From: Desulfomonile tiedjei DSM 6799
GTDB taxonomy: Bacteria; Desulfobacterota; Desulfomonilia; Desulfomonilales; Desulfomonilaceae
Assembly (NCBI RefSeq): GCF_000266945.1
Contig: NC_018025.1
Coordinates: forward strand, 2,480,001-2,544,000
DNA length: 64,000 bases
Direction: 5' to 3'
The notes below the pieces were generated by a model. That model did not search any database and had not been told where the DNA came from. It saw only the letters and a program-made list of their open reading frames with translations. The translations under genes were made by a program, and so were the position numbers. This document shows, in pieces, positions 42,808 through 51,076 of this stretch (its first letter is position 1; every line of letters begins with the position of its first letter).

Positions 42808-44460
42808 ATGGCGTGGCCACAGATCGTTGAGTTCCGGAATGCGATCCGGAATACGAAAAATCTCAAACATCCGCAGTTAGCGCAAGGGTTCGTTGAAACA
42901 GACAAATTCGGGCAGCCTAAGCCGTGGTCCGGAGGAATGGCTGTCGTTTACAAAATCAGGGTGGGAACACTCGATTGGGCTCTCAGAACTTTTCAGGGTG
43001 AAACAGATCTTCTCCAGACGTACGAGAAGCTTTCGGAATATTTCAAATTGGTTGAGCATGACAATCCGCTTCGCGCGTATTTCGCTCGCTTTTATTATAT
43101 TCAAAAAGGCCTTTTTCTGCCTATGTACCCGAAAGATCCTCGCAATCCCTATCCTATCGTGCTTATGCGATGGATCGAAGGACAACCGCTTGATACCTGG
43201 GTGAAAGAGAACCTGGATCGACCCGGCGCTCTCCAGGAGATGGCAACAAAGTGGCTTGACATGGTATCGGCCCTGTACTCGGCAGGCATTGCGCATAACG
43301 ATCTTCAGCAGGGAAACGTTCTGGTAACCCCGGAAAGTGATTTGAGGCTCATCGACTACGATGGGATGTTTGTGCCGTCAATGGAAGGAGAACGAGCGAG
43401 AGAACTGGGGCATCCCAATTGGAGACATCCGCGGCGCCGCTCAGACGATTTTGCTCCCTATCTGGATCAATTTCCGGGTTATGTGGGGTACGTCTCTCTC
43501 TTGGCTCTTTCGCAGTGCGGGAGCCTCTTTGATACATATCACAACGGACAGAATCTCATATTCACTTTTTCAGACCTTTGTCACCCTGGTTCCTCTTCTC
43601 TTTGTAAAGAATTGGGCAACCTGACGAAAACAGCAAATGGGTTCAAGTCGGTATCTGCTATGATGCGAGATTTGGTCGAGTGGGCCGATAATCCTGTCAA
43701 TTCGAAGACCATTAAACAGCTCCTGGCAAAGCCTCGTCCGGTCGTTGTTCAGCCACCTGTTAGTCGAGCCATTGCCGCTTGCAGCATGTGCGGAGCCAAA
43801 CCTGCAAATAATCTCATCAACAATCGGCCTGTCTGTCTCAAGTGTTATCACGGTCACTCGACCTCCCATCCGCGGCAGCAGAATATGCCGTTCAAGAGAG
43901 TTGAAGTAACCCAGAATGCGGGATCTCAGCCTCAGGGATCTCAGCCTGTTACCAAAAGTGACAGGAGATTCCCGGCAGATTTTCCACCACTGCAAATCAC
44001 CACTTCTTACGGTATTCCCATAAGTGCCATGAGTGCTGTCGAGGCACGGAGAAGGCATCTCGTCATATTCGGTAAACGGTGGGTGACTTCGCAACAGAGG
44101 AGGGAGCTGCGGAAACAGTGGTGGACCATCTTTCTCGTCCGTTCCATAGCTTTGTGCCTTGCCGCTGCCGGTATCGGTATGGCCATTCTCGCATGGGTCG
44201 GATCGCCATCCTGGGAAGGATTCCTGGCAGGTGCCGTCTTCGGAAGTGGGTATATGCTGGTGGGCTTTTCCCTGAATCGGTTCAGAAAATGGGCTCATGG
44301 TCCAGCCGTGATACTTTTTTGCCTGATAGGCCTGGCCTCTTTGATCCTGATTTTGACCGCTAATTTTCTTCTCGGAGTAGTTTTCTCAGCTTTCCTGGCA
44401 GTAGTTTTGTGGGGCGCATTCAACAGGGAGGCTCGAAAGATATTCCCTATCAAGAACTGA
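42808..44460 (+). CDS. TerY-P triad protein kinase-like protein with zinc ribbon and membrane tail
   Basis: A 550-residue protein. The kinase-like domain (about 1-300) has a glycine loop (WSGGMAVVYKI), an Arg in place of the usual VAIK lysine (DWALRTF), a catalytic loop AHNDLQQGNVLV (Asp and Asn present) and IDYDGM for DFG. After it come a CxxC...CxxC zinc ribbon (SMCGAKPANNL... VCLKC), a Pro/Gln-rich linker and about four transmembrane helices (440-545). The layout matches the kinase of the TerY-phosphorylation triad. ATG 42808 follows GAGAGG; GTG 42787 would be worse. Whether it phosphorylates proteins is uncertain. Confidence 0.85.
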   Translation: MAWPQIVEFRNAIRNTKNLKHPQLAQGFVETDKFGQPKPWSGGMAVVYKIRVGTLDWALRTFQGETDLLQTYEKLSEYFKLVEHDNPLRAYFARFYYIQKGLFLPMYPKDPRNPYPIVLMRWIEGQPLDTWVKENLDRPGALQEMATKWLDMVSALYSAGIAHNDLQQGNVLVTPESDLRLIDYDGMFVPSMEGERARELGHPNWRHPRRRSDDFAPYLDQFPGYVGYVSLLALSQCGSLFDTYHNGQNLIFTFSDLCHPGSSSLCKELGNLTKTANGFKSVSAMMRDLVEWADNPVNSKTIKQLLAKPRPVVVQPPVSRAIAACSMCGAKPANNLINNRPVCLKCYHGHSTSHPRQQNMPFKRVEVTQNAGSQPQGSQPVTKSDRRFPADFPPLQITTSYGIPISAMSAVEARRRHLVIFGKRWVTSQQRRELRKQWWTIFLVRSIALCLAAAGIGMAILAWVGSPSWEGFLAGAVFGSGYMLVGFSLNRFRKWAHGPAVILFCLIGLASLILILTANFLLGVVFSAFLAVVLWGAFNREARKIFPIKN

Positions 44461-44528
44461 CAAGAAGAGTCCTATCGAATTTCGCAAACATAAGTGTGTC
44501 AGTTTGCTTGTGCAGTGAAGGAGATCGA

Positions 44529-45284
44529 ATGAGTGAACAGACGTTGCTTGTGAGAGGGTGGAGCGTTCCGAAGTATAGCGAGACTCAAAACGAGGACTCC
44601 TGGGGCGCTGATACGTGTACCGGGCTCATAGCAATTGCAGACGGTGTGGGAACTGCCTCGTATTCTCGGGAATGGGCAGAAGTCCTTGTAAGCGGTTTTG
44701 TCGGCGGACAGTTGGCAATCCCTGAGAGTGTTGCGCTCTTTGAGAATCAGTTGGGGCCGCTCCGTAACCAATGGTGGGGAATGGTTCCATGGGAACGACT
44801 GGCGCAAAAGGGATACCCTTATGACTGGAAGGCCAAACAAGGCGGTTTTTCTACGTTTCTCGGACTGAAGATTCAAAATGGAGGGTGGTCGGCCTTTGCG
44901 ATTGGCGACTGCAATCTTTTTGTCGTTACCTACGATGCAAATTACAGGATTTCATGGCCTGCATCGAGCGATGCCGATTTCGGAAACACACCTGTGTCGA
45001 TCCGTTCGGTGAAGTTCGGCCGCTCGAACGATCCGCATTCTGATAAGAACGTCTTTCACGCCCTACAAAAACATGAGAGCCGGCTGGAATCGGGAGACTG
45101 CATCGTACTGTGCACAGATGCTCTGTCCGCATTCTTGCTTGCCAACAAGAATCGCTCGGAGCTCTGGTGGACCCTGCTGAGTTTCGACGATTCCCAGGAG
45201 AACTTTGCTGAATGGATCGGTCTTCTTCGCCGTGAAGGTCTCAAGAATGATGATACCACCGCCGTAGTGATCGAGACGCTCTAA
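44529..45284 (+). CDS. PP2C-type serine/threonine phosphatase (TerY-P triad)
   Basis: A 251-residue PPM/PP2C phosphatase. The metal-binding aspartates are seen in NEDSWGADTCTGLIAIADGV, in FAIGDCNLFVV, in VLCTDALSAFLLA and in NDDTTAVVI, the standard motif order. AAGGAG lies before ATG 44529. It follows the kinase-like gene by 68 nt, and with the vWA protein it completes a three-gene module. It presumably removes phosphate added by the kinase-like partner. The module is linked to tellurite-type stress and, in reported screens, to phage defence. Confidence 0.9.
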   Translation: MSEQTLLVRGWSVPKYSETQNEDSWGADTCTGLIAIADGVGTASYSREWAEVLVSGFVGGQLAIPESVALFENQLGPLRNQWWGMVPWERLAQKGYPYDWKAKQGGFSTFLGLKIQNGGWSAFAIGDCNLFVVTYDANYRISWPASSDADFGNTPVSIRSVKFGRSNDPHSDKNVFHALQKHESRLESGDCIVLCTDALSAFLLANKNRSELWWTLLSFDDSQENFAEWIGLLRREGLKNDDTTAVVIETL

Positions 45285-45435
45285 CCGAGACGAAGCATTT
45301 TATATGAATACGATAATTTGCCAATAGAAACAAACTGCGTGATACATTGTCAATATGCATGAATTGGTAAATCACTTGAATGGGATTTCGAGATCGTAAA
45401 CAACGTAGCAATGCAGGATGGACACAGGAGCAAAC

Positions 45436-46083
45436 ATGAAAATACACGATGTTACCCTTACCATATCCTCATCGCTGCCTATTTATCCCGGAAATCCTGA
45501 TGTTCGAATTACTCGTGTTCATACAATAGGCAAAGATCATCATTCCAATCTCACCAAAATAGAAATGGGGACTCACACAGGTACACATGTCGATGCTCCC
45601 ATTCATTTCATCGAAGGATCTGCCGCTGCGGAAGCATTGGATATCAGCGCACTTATAGGGCCCGCGGCCGTAATCGATGCAACCCATGAGAACATTATCT
45701 CAGCGGAATGTTTGGAGAGGCTGAGCATACCTGAGGGAATCGAGCGCATTCTGTTTCGTACTCGCAACTCCGCAATGTGGAAATCCAGTCCGCATGATTT
45801 TGTACCTGAATTCGTGGGAATCTCGGCAGACGGCGCGGAATGGTTGGTGAATAGGGGGGTTAAAGTAGTGGGAATCGACTATCTTTCTATTGCTCCGTTC
45901 AAAAAGGCAGCGCCTACGCATAACACACTTCTGGCTGCTTCGGTCATCCCCATAGAAGGTCTGGATTTATCGACCGTCGATCCTGGTATGTACTTTCTGA
46001 TTTGTCTGCCGCTAAAAATAGAAGGAAGTGACGGATCGCCGGCTCGAGTGGTGCTCATCGAGGATTTCGAGACGCTCTCTTGA
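45436..46083 (+). CDS. Cyclase / kynurenine formamidase family metal hydrolase
   Basis: A 215-residue protein of the cyclase/KynB family. The metal motif is GTHTGTHVDAPIHFIEGS (HxGTHxDxPxH). GVKVVGIDYLSIAPF and THNTLLAASVIPIEGLDL complete the family signature. These enzymes hydrolyse formyl-kynurenine or related cyclic amides with zinc or manganese. No tryptophan pathway genes are near. ATG 45436 follows CAGGAG. It converges on the pentose-phosphate operon, separated by the second three-hairpin repeat. Confidence 0.85.
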   Translation: MKIHDVTLTISSSLPIYPGNPDVRITRVHTIGKDHHSNLTKIEMGTHTGTHVDAPIHFIEGSAAAEALDISALIGPAAVIDATHENIISAECLERLSIPEGIERILFRTRNSAMWKSSPHDFVPEFVGISADGAEWLVNRGVKVVGIDYLSIAPFKKAAPTHNTLLAASVIPIEGLDLSTVDPGMYFLICLPLKIEGSDGSPARVVLIEDFETLS

Positions 46084-46110
46084 TACCATTCGCTTTCAAG
46101 CAGCAAACAC

Positions 46111-46275
46111 TGGGGAAACCCTTCTTGCAAGAAGTGTTTCCCCAAGCCCCATCCCAAGAACTCTTAGCATTTGGCTTAAATCATGGTTTTTCCGTGAAAA
46201 AACCATGATTTAAGCAAGTGTTAAGAGTTTTTTGGAGGAGTTTGAGGAACCTTTTTTGCAAAAAAGGTTCCTCAA
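46111..46275. repeat. Composite three-hairpin repeat, copy 2 (inverted relative to copy 1)
   Basis: The same design as 2421-2584, read on the other strand: 46111-46144 (16 bp, one mismatch), 46174-46215 (18-bp perfect stem, 6-nt loop) and 46242-46275 (perfect 17-bp palindrome). The flanking arms also pair (CTCTTAGCATTTG with CAAGTGTTAAGAG). The central stem sequence differs completely from copy 1, yet pairing is kept. In the outer stem a G-C pair is replaced by A-T. It lies between convergent genes and probably ends transcription both ways. Confidence 0.8.
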
Positions 46276-46328
46276 GTATTACTTCTTCGAAAGCGAATGG
46301 TGCCAGGGTTTCTTTGCTGATTTTGTAG

Positions 46329-47744
46329 TTATCTTTCAGGTTGTCCCCATTCAGTGTGAAAGGCGCCGGGTTCATCAATTCGTTCGTACGTGTGGCTTCC
46401 GAAGTAATCTCGTTGCGCCTGGATGAGATTTGCCGGCAGCCAACTGCTCCTGAACGAGTCAAAATAGGACAAGGATGCTGCGAAGGCGGGAATCGGGATT
46501 CCTACTGCCGTGGCACTCCGTACCAGCTTGCGCAGGCTCCCCTGGCATTCGTTTATTTTCTTGCCAAGTGATTCGTCAAACATCAAGTTGGATAGATCGG
46601 GCCGTTTCTCGAAGGCAGAACGAATCTTCTCCAGTACTGCTGCACGAATAATGCATCCACCCCGCCAAATTCGAGCCACATCACTCAAAGGCACGTCGTA
46701 CTGATAGTGCTTCGATGCAGCACTCAGCAAAGCCATACCCTGGGCGTACGTCATGATCGTACACGCGTACAGCGCATTTCTGAGGTCCTCGACCTGGACC
46801 TCGCTTTTATCTTCAAAGCTACCGCACTCTCCAAAAATACTCGCACCCTGTTGCCGGTCGTGCCTGAGGGCAGAGAGATGCCTCATCACCACAGCGGTAT
46901 CCATGGTCGATAGGGGAATGCCGAGATCCATCGAGTCCTGTGAAGCCCATTTGCCGGTTCCCTTTTGCTTCGCCTCGTCCAAGATCCGATCGATGAGAGG
47001 CAGAGACGTCTTCTTATCTCGCTGCAAAAATATTCCACTCGTAATCTGGACCAGATATGATTCAAGCTCACCTTGATTCCATTCTTCGTACACCTGGTGT
47101 AAGCGCTCTGCATCAAATTGGAGTCCGCGTTTCATAATGTCGTAGGTCTCGCCTATAAGCTGCATGATCCCATATTCGATCCCGTTATGGACCATTTTCA
47201 CGTAGTGTCCGGCTGAGCCCGACCCGAGATAAGCCACGCACGGATCGCCGTTTACCTGGGCTGCAGCCGCCTCGAACAGAGGCCGAACCTGCTCGTATGC
47301 CTCCTTGTTCCCTCCTGGCATGATACTCGGTCCATACCGGGCTCCTTTCTCTCCTCCTGAAACTCCAACCCCCATGAAATGGATTCCTTTTTCGGAAACA
47401 TATTCGATGCGTCGATCCGTGTCCGAAAAATGCGAGTTTCCCGCGTCTATTATGAGATCTCCCGGATTTAAGTGCGGTAAGAAATCTTTGATTGCCATAT
47501 CGACCGGCTTACCGGCCGGAACGAGCATCAGGATGGCGCAAGGGGTTTTCAAGGCAGACACGAAATCCTCCACGGATCCGTATCCCTCGAATCGGCGTTC
47601 CATCGCGTCCGTATTCAGGGCTTTTACCTTACTGGAATCGATGTCAAAGCCTGCCACAGAGAAACCTTTGTCGCGGAAGTTCAAGGCAAGATTTCTACCC
47701 ATAACCCCCAACCCGACCAGTCCTATGTCAGCATAGCGAACCAT
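46329..47744 (-). CDS. gnd: 6-phosphogluconate dehydrogenase, decarboxylating
   Basis: A 471-residue enzyme of normal length. It has an N-terminal Rossmann motif (GLVGLGVMGRNLALNF), DAGNSHFSDT and GVSGGEKGARYGPSIMPGG (substrate site), the catalytic KMVHNGIEYGIMQ, and a C-terminal all-helical domain ending in THRRIDE-like YERIDEPG. It oxidises 6-phosphogluconate to ribulose 5-phosphate plus CO2 and reduced NAD(P). ATG 47744 with GGGAGAACACA is chosen over an earlier in-frame start. It is the last gene of the tkt operon and would make the oxidative branch, although no G6P dehydrogenase is seen here. Confidence 0.93.
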   Translation of the reverse strand: MVRYADIGLVGLGVMGRNLALNFRDKGFSVAGFDIDSSKVKALNTDAMERRFEGYGSVEDFVSALKTPCAILMLVPAGKPVDMAIKDFLPHLNPGDLIIDAGNSHFSDTDRRIEYVSEKGIHFMGVGVSGGEKGARYGPSIMPGGNKEAYEQVRPLFEAAAAQVNGDPCVAYLGSGSAGHYVKMVHNGIEYGIMQLIGETYDIMKRGLQFDAERLHQVYEEWNQGELESYLVQITSGIFLQRDKKTSLPLIDRILDEAKQKGTGKWASQDSMDLGIPLSTMDTAVVMRHLSALRHDRQQGASIFGECGSFEDKSEVQVEDLRNALYACTIMTYAQGMALLSAASKHYQYDVPLSDVARIWRGGCIIRAAVLEKIRSAFEKRPDLSNLMFDESLGKKINECQGSLRKLVRSATAVGIPIPAFAASLSYFDSFRSSWLPANLIQAQRDYFGSHTYERIDEPGAFHTEWGQPER

Positions 47745-47781
47745 TGTGTTCTCCCGACCTCGTGGCGATCTTGACCACTTG

Positions 47782-50619
47782 TCACGATTTGAAAGCCTCT
47801 CGCATGATCTGCTGCATTGCCGCCAGGCCCTCATCCGTGTTTCGGCCTAAGTCGATCCGGAGAATCCGCCGGCCATGCCGCAGCAGGGCGTCGAGATCTC
47901 CCTTGGCCTGAGCCCTTTTTAGGGTGCCAAAAGTGTACCCGGCGCCCGGTATGCTTATGTCTTCCTTATCCTTTGCAGTGAGTTGCACGAAAATGCCGCT
48001 ATTCGGGCCACCTTTATGAAACTGTCCTGTGGAATGAAGATACCGGGGGCCGTATCCCACCGTAGTTGCCACATGCAACTTGTCCCTGGCCAGGAGACGC
48101 ATCTCTTGTAGCGCCCGATCCGTAGCGGAATTCTCTGTAAGGTATGCCTGAAACGCAATGTAGTCGCCCGGAGAGCACTGTCCAAAGAAATCGCGCAGGA
48201 GAGAAGATGCTGAAGAGCCCTCTTTGGCATGATAAAATGACAAGGGTCCACTTTTCAGACCTGGAAGCTCTTCTTCGAATGTCCCTTTGGATGTGATTTC
48301 CTTGAGCAGACGGTTCGTGTTTTCCTTGCTCTCTTGCACGTTTGGCTGATCGAACGGATTGATACCCATGACTGCTCCGGCAGTCGCAGTGGCAATTTCC
48401 CACCGGAAGAATTCCTGCCCGATATCCAATTTATCGCCCATTTGGATTGTTGTCACCGGGTGGCCTGCATCGAGGAGTCGCTTTACACGATTCGCCGCGG
48501 AATCGTTCTCTGTGCCGCCTATCTGAAAACAAACGAAATTCCGGTCCGTTCCGTAGACTTCCGGATCGCCCGGATCTTCGCCTGCTACGGGAAGAATGCC
48601 GGTGTCTTCTTTCCCGGTGCTCTCTGCTAGAAGTTGCTCGAGCCACATGCCGAAGGTGTTCAGGTCGGGAGGCGTAAGCAATGTGAGCTTGTTTCTGCCC
48701 AGGTTCGCAAGCTCACCTATGGCAGCACCCAATGCCACTCCAGATTCCTCTGATATATGAGAAGTGGCGTTGCAGGAGTACATCATGATCAGCGCTCGTT
48801 CCAAAAGCTCCGGAACGTCGACACCCATGAGAGCAGCGGGAACGAGCCCGAAGTACGAAAGAGCTGAATACCTGCCGCCGATGTCTGAAAAGTTCAAGAA
48901 GATCTGCAAAAAATTACGCTTCCTGGCCAATTCAACAAGAGGCGTTCTCGGGTCGGTTATCGCCACAAAATTGTCTCCTGCTGCAGACCCTTTAATAGAT
49001 TTGAGCCGTTCATAAAAGTAGTCTCCGAAAGCACTGACTTCTGTTGTCGTGCCGGACTTGCTCGCCACGATGAAGAGAGTCTCCGCGAGAGGTACGGATC
49101 GTTCGATCTGCAAGATAGTGCCAGGGTCGGTAGTATCGAGCACCGAAAGAGGCAAGCCGTTTGGAGCGAGGGGAAAGGATCGTGCAAAAATCAGGGGTGC
49201 CAGACTGCTTCCACCCATTCCCATATGAACAACATGCCTGAATCCGCTCTTTTTGACTTCGGTAGCAAATCGTTGAAGATGCGGGGCAGCGGAGATCATC
49301 TTATCAGCCACATGGAGCCAGCCCAAGGCATTTGAAATCGTTTGACGATCCGCCGGATCGCTTTTCCAGGCCGTAGGATCCTTCCGCCACATACGTTTTA
49401 CGAAATCCTGCTTTTCCAGGGAACGAACACTCTCGTCTATTGCTTCTCTACAATTCGGAGCCCTCATTTGTTGGTGTTCGGGACGCGCCTCGAGAGCTTC
49501 TTTACGCTTTTGCTTCAGCTCCTCCATTAATTTGTCGTATGGTTTGTTAAATTTCTCGATTCCCTCTTCCACCAACCGGCGAGTAACCTCATTCAGGTTA
49601 ATGCCAATCTGATTAAGCCGATCGAGGGTCTGTTCCGCCTCTTGCACGTTCTCTTCCAGACGCGGAGCTGGTTCGCCATGATCGCGATACGCATTGAGCG
49701 TCTCCATGGGGAGCGTATTTACAGTGTCGGGACCTATGAGTGCTTCGACATATTTCACGTCGCTGTAGTCGGGGTTCTTTGTGCTGGTGCTTGCCCACAG
49801 CACTCTCTGCGGACGGCCTCCCCGATCGGCGAGTCTCCGGAAGCGATCGCTCGAGAACATTTCCTTGTAAATCTGATACGCTATTTTCGCGCTGGCAATG
49901 GCGACGTTCCCGTGAATGGAACGGGCAATATTTGCCGTCTCGCCTCCTTTGTCGGCTATCTCCTCCAGCTTGGGGTCCACCAGGATATCAATGCGGCTGA
50001 GGAAAAAACTGGCCACTGAAGCAATCCGATCGATGGGTTGACCGCTGGCCAGCCTGTCCTCGAGACCGGCTATGTACGCTTCGGCGACATCTCGATATCT
50101 ATCCAACCCGAACAGGAGAGTAATATTCACATTTATGCCTTCACCTATGAGTTGTCGGATAGCAATCAGCCCCTCTCGGGTAGCAGGAACTTTTATGAGC
50201 AGGTTGGGACGATTCACAGCATGCCAGTAATTCCGCGCCTGCTTGATCGTATCTTCAGTCCGCCGAGCAAGATTCGGAGCGACTTCGAGACTCACAAACC
50301 CGTGACGACCGTCTGAAGCATCGTAAAGAGGCCTGAAAACGTCCGCAGTCTCCTGAATGTCAGCGAATGCGAGAGCCTCGTAAATTTCTATCTCTGTCTT
50401 ACCTTCCAGCGCCAGAGAGTTGATTGCACTATCATATTCATCACTTCCGGCAATGGCTGTGTAGAATATTTGGGGATTTGACGTCACTCCCCTGAGTCCG
50501 TCTTCATCCACGAGCTGCTGCAATTCCCCTGAAAGGAGCATGTCTCGACGAATGTAGTCCAGCCAGATACTCTGACCGAATTCCTGGATTTTCATGAGGG
50601 GATTGTTGCTTGTTTTCAT
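47782..50619 (-). CDS. tal-pgi: Bifunctional transaldolase / glucose-6-phosphate isomerase
   Basis: A 945-residue fusion. Residues 1-370 are a transaldolase (GVTSNPQIFYTAIAG, the Schiff-base lysine K143 in LLIKVPATREG, and VDPKLEEIADKGG). About 410-945 are a phosphoglucose isomerase (HMGMGGSSLAP, FIVASKSGTTTEVSAF and the C-terminal GPRYLHSTGQFHKGG). ATG 50619 overlaps the rpiB stop by 4 bases (ATGA) and has AGAGG before it. The fusion joins the end of the non-oxidative pentose pathway to glycolysis. Such fusions are known in several bacteria, so this is unusual but not new. Confidence 0.93.
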   Translation of the reverse strand: MKTSNNPLMKIQEFGQSIWLDYIRRDMLLSGELQQLVDEDGLRGVTSNPQIFYTAIAGSDEYDSAINSLALEGKTEIEIYEALAFADIQETADVFRPLYDASDGRHGFVSLEVAPNLARRTEDTIKQARNYWHAVNRPNLLIKVPATREGLIAIRQLIGEGINVNITLLFGLDRYRDVAEAYIAGLEDRLASGQPIDRIASVASFFLSRIDILVDPKLEEIADKGGETANIARSIHGNVAIASAKIAYQIYKEMFSSDRFRRLADRGGRPQRVLWASTSTKNPDYSDVKYVEALIGPDTVNTLPMETLNAYRDHGEPAPRLEENVQEAEQTLDRLNQIGINLNEVTRRLVEEGIEKFNKPYDKLMEELKQKRKEALEARPEHQQMRAPNCREAIDESVRSLEKQDFVKRMWRKDPTAWKSDPADRQTISNALGWLHVADKMISAAPHLQRFATEVKKSGFRHVVHMGMGGSSLAPLIFARSFPLAPNGLPLSVLDTTDPGTILQIERSVPLAETLFIVASKSGTTTEVSAFGDYFYERLKSIKGSAAGDNFVAITDPRTPLVELARKRNFLQIFLNFSDIGGRYSALSYFGLVPAALMGVDVPELLERALIMMYSCNATSHISEESGVALGAAIGELANLGRNKLTLLTPPDLNTFGMWLEQLLAESTGKEDTGILPVAGEDPGDPEVYGTDRNFVCFQIGGTENDSAANRVKRLLDAGHPVTTIQMGDKLDIGQEFFRWEIATATAGAVMGINPFDQPNVQESKENTNRLLKEITSKGTFEEELPGLKSGPLSFYHAKEGSSASSLLRDFFGQCSPGDYIAFQAYLTENSATDRALQEMRLLARDKLHVATTVGYGPRYLHSTGQFHKGGPNSGIFVQLTAKDKEDISIPGAGYTFGTLKRAQAKGDLDALLRHGRRILRIDLGRNTDEGLAAMQQIMREAFKS

Positions 50620-51071
50620 GAGTTTTTCCTCTCCAGTGCATCTATTGCAGCCAAACGTCTGCGGTGCCGCTGTTCGCCCGAGAATCGCGCACTGAGAAAT
50701 GCATGCACCAGATCCCTGGCAAGAAACGAACCTATTACTCGGCCTCCAAGACACATGATATTCATGTTGTCGTCCTCAACTCCCTGATGTGCGGAAAAGA
50801 CATCGTGAATAAGGGCTGCCCGTACACCGGCGATCTTGTTCGCGGCAATGCTTGCACCAACACCCGATCCGCACACGGCAATTCCCCTGCCCAATGACCC
50901 ATTGGCCACTTCTATCGCAAGGGGCACAACAAAATCCGGATAGTCGTCATCTTTATTCAGACTGTAAGCACCGAAATCTGTCACTTTGTACCCTGCATCC
51001 CGAAGCGCGGCCGTTATCTCTTCTTTGAGATGAAAACCGCCGTGATCGCACGCGATTCCGATAGACATCAT
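50616..51071 (-). CDS. rpiB: Ribose 5-phosphate isomerase B
   Basis: A 151-residue RpiB with IACDHGGFHLKEEI at the start and AVCGSGVGASIAANK (the catalytic cysteine and phosphate site), VFSAHQGVEDDNMN (histidine) and CLGGRVIG. It interconverts ribose 5-phosphate and ribulose 5-phosphate. It follows tkt by 5 nt and overlaps tal-pgi by 4 nt, so the three are tightly coupled. Confidence 0.95.
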   Translation of the reverse strand: MMSIGIACDHGGFHLKEEITAALRDAGYKVTDFGAYSLNKDDDYPDFVVPLAIEVANGSLGRGIAVCGSGVGASIAANKIAGVRAALIHDVFSAHQGVEDDNMNIMCLGGRVIGSFLARDLVHAFLSARFSGEQRHRRRLAAIDALERKNS

Positions 51072-51076
51072 TGGAT

